This document shows positions 31,490 to 34,273 of a stretch of DNA of 34,273 nt, piece after piece. Below the pieces are notes generated by a model. The model saw only the letters and a list, made by a program, of their open reading frames with translations, was not told where the DNA came from and made no database searches. The DNA comes from a virus, in the IMG/VR virus record IMGVR_UViG_3300044637_002626, positions 1-34,273 of that record; one strand, given 5' to 3'. A program made the position numbers and the translations under genes. Numbering within the stretch: the first letter of the stretch is position 1; every line of letters begins with the position of its first letter.

Positions 31490-31700
31490 TTTTCCCATAA
31501 GACAAATGAGGGCCAAAAATTCCGGATTATCAAGTATTTAGCCTTTTTTTTGATAGGACAGGTGAGGGCCATTTTTCTTGTTTTCGTCCTGTACTACACT
31601 CGGAGCCTTTGCCCCTCTCCTGCCCGATCCGGACGGCCCGCATCTGGGTACTTTTGCTCTTTTTGTGCCACACCTTTTTTTATAGGTGGCATTTTTGGCA
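31490..31700. other. Noncoding leader of the late region
   Basis: No convincing gene. It holds two 17-bp imperfect direct repeats (31499-31515 and 31555-31571, 14 of 17 identical, both containing TGAGGGCCA) 56 bp apart, with an 8-T run between them. They lie upstream of the QLSLF gene and could bind a regulator. The rest (31572-31700) is pyrimidine-rich with no clear feature. Confidence 0.5.
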
Positions 31701-32019
31701 GCTACCACAACTACCTCAACTACCTTTTTATGTAAGGCTCTCAGGTTCTGAACCTTACAAAATATTTTGTAGGTAGTTTTAGGAGTTTTCGAGGTAGTTG
31801 CGAACTACCTTTTTCAACTACCTCGGCCCAGCCTCGCCAAAACTACCACCAACTACCTCCAACTACCTTTTTGTACCCGAAAACTACCACCACCAAACCA
31901 GCCCCAAAAACCGTAAAACCCTATATATCAATATTTTTCTATTTATAAAGAGAGAAATATATATATAAGGTAGCTGAGGTAGCTGAGGTAGTTGCTTTTT
32001 CTGTGCTCTTCGAACTACG
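31701..32019. repeat. AACTACC iteron array (origin of replication candidate)
   Basis: Copies of AACTACC(T/A) or its complement lie at 31709-31716, 31718-31725, 31771-31778 (complement), 31792-31799 (complement), 31803-31810, 31816-31823, 31841-31848, 31851-31858, 31861-31868, 31882-31889 and 31986-31993 (complement). Variants are GCTACC at 31701 and AGGTAGCT at 31968 and 31977. Some are spaced 9-10 bp. One pair makes a perfect palindrome (AGGTAGTT-gcg-AACTACCT, 31792-31810). A nearly pure AT stretch (31921-31967) lies inside the array. Iterons plus an AT-rich unwinding-like region are typical of an initiator-dependent origin. Confidence 0.65.
31731..31759. other. Hairpin inside the iteron region
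   Basis: TGTAAGG (31731-31737) pairs with CCTTACA (31753-31759), with a small inner TCAG/CTGA helix; it is followed by the symmetric AAAATATTTT. It sits between iteron clusters and may be a structural part of the origin. Confidence 0.5.
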
Positions 32020-32212
32020 TTCGTATCTTCTGGTTTGGTCGGAGGGCCGGGAAGCCTGAAAAATCCGAATCCACTTTCCCGGCCCGGAGGCCAAACGCCG
32101 AATACCTCTCCAATTTTTTGACATAACTTTTTTTAATAGATAGACAGAACTACGATGTATTGATAGAGGTCTGAGGGTATAGGTTGGTTGGGGTGCGGGG
32201 AAGGGCCGAGAT
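32020..32212. other. Noncoding stretch beside the iteron array
   Basis: No gene that I can support. An open frame on the - strand (31939-32301) crosses the AT-rich iterons and has a composition unlike protein. A T-rich tract and TTGACA-like bases near 32117 are present but not part of a clear promoter. Confidence 0.5.
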
Positions 32213-32286
32213 AAAGGCGCTGAGGTTCGGCTATATGGCTGCGGGCTGTACCACTGGCCAGTACGTTCGATTCTCAGCGCCTTTTT
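32213..32286. terminator. Large hairpin at the end of the protease gene
   Basis: AAAGGCGCTGAG (32213-32224) pairs perfectly with CTCAGCGCCTTT (32273-32284), 12 bp, enclosing 48 bases with some inner pairing; five T follow on the + strand and three on the - strand. It lies 22 bases beyond the metalloprotease stop, so it probably ends that unit. The size and loop could also mean a small structured RNA. Confidence 0.55.
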
Positions 32287-32307
32287 GTTTTGAGGGAGCA
32301 AGAGGGC

Positions 32308-33528
32308 TCAGATGCCCAGCGCCTGGATCTCGCGGATGCGGTTGTACTGCGCATCGTCGAACCAGATTACGAAGCCATCCAGATCCTGATTTATGGCCAC
32401 CTCCAGCTCTGTGCGGGTGTTGCCCGATATGGTTTGCAGCGTGCGCCCATCCAGCGCCTGTATGCGCATGCTGGTTACCGGGTTTCCCCATACGCCACCA
32501 GAGAAGAAACCGGTGAGAATCCGGATCCGGTTGAGCCTCCGCACCTGGGAGAACGAAAAGCGGATGGATGCCTGGCCAGAGGTTACCCAGCGGGTGTCGC
32601 CTTTGGCATCCATTACATTGCTGGCCGCTCCCGCGAAGGTGGTGCCCAGCGGCTGTATGCCGTAAGGGATCGGGCCCTCAGCCGCAGCGGGTATGTAGCT
32701 CGGCAGGTTGGAGTAGAATAGTGCCCTGTGCAGTACCGGCAGGCAGGCAGGGTGCATCCACCAGTTTTGTGTGCGGAAGATATGGCCGTAGCTGTTTATG
32801 CCGGCTTCCATGCGTGCGGTGGTGCTGCCGCAGTTGGCTGGTACCGGGCTGCAGGTGCGCTCTCCGGGCCAGCACGTGTCGAGGCGGCCAAGGGTGGCAC
32901 CATTCTCGTCGGTCCAGGCGCAACAATTGTGGGAGTGGCTTATGCCCAGGTTGTGCATTACCTCGTGCAGCCAGCCGTACTCGTCCAGGCCGGGGCGCTC
33001 GTCGGTGCCGGGCTCTACTTTGCCGAAGCCGCACACGGCATACCTGGCACTGGTTACCGAGCCGCGGCTTATGTAGGCAATGCCGCCGAAGTTGCGGCCG
33101 CTGATCCGGAATTTAAAGTGCTCAGGCCGATTCATTATTTCTGGCTGGCTGGCCCAGGTGGGGAGCAATGCGCCGGCCGTGGTAATGGTTTCCAGGCTGT
33201 CGGGCGTGGTGTTTATCTTAAGGGTAACAATTTCGAAGCGCAAACCATACAGGCGCTCGGCATTTCGGCTTATGCGTGCCCATCGGTCTCGCACCACTGT
33301 TTCGGTTTGGCTGCCCCAGTGGCTGCGGTAGATGCTATCTACCTCCACATACAGGCGCACAATGCGGTTGCTGCGGTAGGCCGGATCTCGAAAGTTGGGC
33401 TCGCTGGCCACACGCAGCGCCACACGGGGGGCAGCGGGGGCTTCGAGCTCGCATACATGCGGTTTGGCGGGCTCCAGGGCATAGCCCTGGAAAGCCCAGC
33501 GGGCGTAGTGTTTCAGTTTTGCTACCAT
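32308..33528 (-). CDS. Metzincin-type metalloprotease with discoidin-like domain
   Basis: From the ATG at 33526-33528 the protein has 406 residues; an earlier start is TTG only. Residues 188-198 are HEVMHNLGISH, the metzincin zinc site HExxHxxGxxH, followed by a Cys-rich stretch (SHNCCAW ... CWPGERTC) and a likely Met-turn (ARMEAGINS). The closest resemblance is to reprolysin/M12-like proteases. The last ~108 residues (ASNVMDAKGDTRWVTSGQA ... RIQALDG ... DGFVIWFDDAQ) look like an F5/8 type C (discoidin) carbohydrate-binding fold. No signal peptide is apparent. It stands alone between two terminators, like a moron or a virion enzyme. Confidence 0.8.
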   Translation of the reverse strand: MVAKLKHYARWAFQGYALEPAKPHVCELEAPAAPRVALRVASEPNFRDPAYRSNRIVRLYVEVDSIYRSHWGSQTETVVRDRWARISRNAERLYGLRFEIVTLKINTTPDSLETITTAGALLPTWASQPEIMNRPEHFKFRISGRNFGGIAYISRGSVTSARYAVCGFGKVEPGTDERPGLDEYGWLHEVMHNLGISHSHNCCAWTDENGATLGRLDTCWPGERTCSPVPANCGSTTARMEAGINSYGHIFRTQNWWMHPACLPVLHRALFYSNLPSYIPAAAEGPIPYGIQPLGTTFAGAASNVMDAKGDTRWVTSGQASIRFSFSQVRRLNRIRILTGFFSGGVWGNPVTSMRIQALDGRTLQTISGNTRTELEVAINQDLDGFVIWFDDAQYNRIREIQALGI

Positions 33529-33548
33529 GTTGGTGAGGTTATGGAGAG

Positions 33549-33584
33549 CAAGTTGCCACGGCCGGGCAGGCAAGGGTTAGGAAC
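33549..33584 (-). promoter_or_regulatory. Weak late promoter candidate before the metalloprotease
   Basis: On the - strand: TTCCTA (33583-33578, preceded by G), 22 bases, CAACTTG (33555-33549), then a 20-base leader to the ATG. It resembles the strong elements but has substitutions in both boxes. It directly follows a terminator, as at 12.4 and 26.3 kb. Confidence 0.4.
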
Positions 33585-33585
33585 G

Positions 33586-33614
33586 AAAAAAGCCCCGCAA
33601 CAAGGCTGCGGGGC
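33586..33614 (-). terminator. Rho-independent terminator ending the early operon
   Basis: GCCCCGCA (33592-33599) pairs with TGCGGGGC (33607-33614), 8 bp; six T follow on the - strand. It follows the 63-residue gene. It shares AAAAAAGCCCCGCAACAA with the terminator at 26303-26331. Confidence 0.9.
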
Positions 33615-33656
33615 TTTCCATCATTATTTTCAATCACACTTGTTCAATCCTATTCT

Positions 33657-33848
33657 TTACCGCGAGGTACTGGTGTACACATCGTAGCTATTGGTGCGCT
33701 TTCGGGGTATGGCATAGGGCGTAAGGCCCTTGTCTCGCATCTCGGTCTTTATGGCCTCTACCTTGCCCGGATCGAGTGTGTGGATCCGGCACTCGGTTTT
33801 GCCAGTAAACCGGTTGCGGCCGTAGATGTAGAAAACTTTTTCGGTCAT
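33657..33848 (-). CDS. Small basic early protein
   Basis: 63 residues (MTEKVFYIYGRNRFTGKTECRIHTLD ...), basic, with a strand-like start and a helix (GKVEAIKTEMRDKGL). It overlaps the ASCH stop by four bases and is the last gene of the early operon. No family recognised. Confidence 0.62.
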   Translation of the reverse strand: MTEKVFYIYGRNRFTGKTECRIHTLDPGKVEAIKTEMRDKGLTPYAIPRKRTNSYDVYTSTSR

Positions 33849-34273
33849 GGTAGAAAGCCCTCCGGCATTTGGTCCAACTTTTCAAACTCAATCACCCATA
33901 CCCATGGGTTTGCATCCCAGCTTTCTGCGCCATTGATTGAGCACCAGAGATGCTCGAAAGAGCGTGCTGGAAGGAAAGTGTGGAAGCTGCGACCTTCGGA
34001 GTCGGTTACATATCCCTCATAGGGATCAGAAAAAAACACGCCTTCCTTAATGGCATCTTCCTGGGTAATGGATTGCAGCCTTTCGATGGTTACCGATTTT
34101 ACCCGCAGCCATATCCGGCAAGCGGCCTTTGGCATGTGGATGGAGGGCTTCCATTTGTAGCCATATTTTTCCTTAGCGTACTCCATCCAGTCGGCATGCA
34201 CCTGCGTGGGCCGCACAATTAGGTCTCTTTCTTTTGTGCCTTCCAGTAGGTCGTGAGCATGGGCGGCCATTAC
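33845..34273 (-). CDS. ASCH-domain-like protein, C-terminal part (gene begins at 376)
   Basis: The frame here is open from the stop at 33845 to the contig end and continues at the other end (2-376), because bases 34147-34273 repeat 1-127. Starting at the internal Met at 34270 would give only 141 residues; the true start across the join gives about 225. This half contains the ASCH-like features WKPSIHMPKAACRIWLRVKSV and 'ITQEDAIKEGV', both seen in phage ASCH-like proteins, then FEHLWCSINGAESWDANPWVWVIEFE, the usual end of the family. Confidence 0.82.
   Translation of the reverse strand, partial: VMAAHAHDLLEGTKERDLIVRPTQVHADWMEYAKEKYGYKWKPSIHMPKAACRIWLRVKSVTIERLQSITQEDAIKEGVFFSDPYEGYVTDSEGRSFHTFLPARSFEHLWCSINGAESWDANPWVWVIEFEKLDQMPEGFLP
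34147..34273. repeat. Right copy of 127-bp terminal direct repeat (assembly overlap)
   Basis: Identical to bases 1-127; see that entry. One copy should be dropped to obtain the unique circular sequence. Confidence 0.93.

Noticed and set aside
31701-32019. CRISPR array
   Set aside because: The repeats are 7-8 bases, occur on both strands and at irregular spacing; there are no unique spacers of constant size and no cas genes.
32216-32281. tRNA gene on the + strand
   Set aside because: A 7-bp acceptor-like stem and a GTTCGATTC string are present, but the bases around the T loop do not pair, no anticodon or D arm can be drawn, and there is no CCA.
31939-32301. 120-residue protein on the - strand
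   Set aside because: It spans the AT-rich iterons, ends in a low-complexity TLYIYFSLYK, and shows no protein-like composition.
32728-33687. 319-residue + strand protein opposite the metalloprotease
   Set aside because: Open because of the high-GC third positions of the real gene; it also runs over the early terminator.

Overview
The window is a complete, circularly assembled temperate phage genome. Its first 127 bases are identical to its last 127 bases, and one gene (an ASCH-domain protein) runs through the join, so the unique length is about 34,146 bp. The host is most likely a member of the Bacteroidota. The primase-helicase has the VirE-N/BT4734-like head common in that phylum, the integrase has a Y-x-L-K-H box, and several late promoters end in a TTTG element like the Bacteroidota -7 box. 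A tape-measure protein with hydrophobic segments, a terminase, a portal and an HK97-type capsid set point to a siphovirus-like tailed phage. I cannot name genus or species.

Layout. Only the repressor (7541-7924) and the tyrosine integrase (8132-9304) are read on the + strand; every other gene is on the - strand. The lysogeny switch lies at 7423-7540: the repressor and a small Cro-like gene diverge across paired palindromes. From there the early operon runs leftwards: small proteins, the primase-helicase (3025-5985), a zinc-ribbon protein, a DUF5131/Gp37-Gp68 protein, small overlapping genes, and the ASCH protein across the contig ends to about 33.6 kb. A metzincin-type protease with a discoidin-like tail (32308-33528) follows as a separate unit. 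An 800-bp noncoding block (31490-32307) holds many AACTACC iterons and an AT-rich stretch and is the best replication-origin candidate.

The late genes continue leftwards: a QLSLF-tailed protein, a structural protein, a fused prohead protease/scaffold, major capsid, a tail-tube candidate, a coiled-coil protein, terminase small and large subunits, portal and head genes, a lysis cluster (several membrane proteins and a CHAP-like endolysin), tail and baseplate proteins, a collagen-like fibre, a secreted/membrane protein, small genes, and the tape measure (9353-11836), which converges on the integrase.

How it is organised. The late region is cut into units by strong hairpin terminators. Several units begin with the same element, which I read as a phage-specific late promoter: GTCCTA, 21 bases, then nAnnTTTG, 4 bases, then the start codon. 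It is present with identical spacing before the prohead protease, the terminase small subunit and the gene before portal. A near match inside the gene before the tape measure points to a GTG start there. This promoter family, the iteron block and the alternative RNA pairings at 12.95-13.13 kb are the least ordinary signals in the window.
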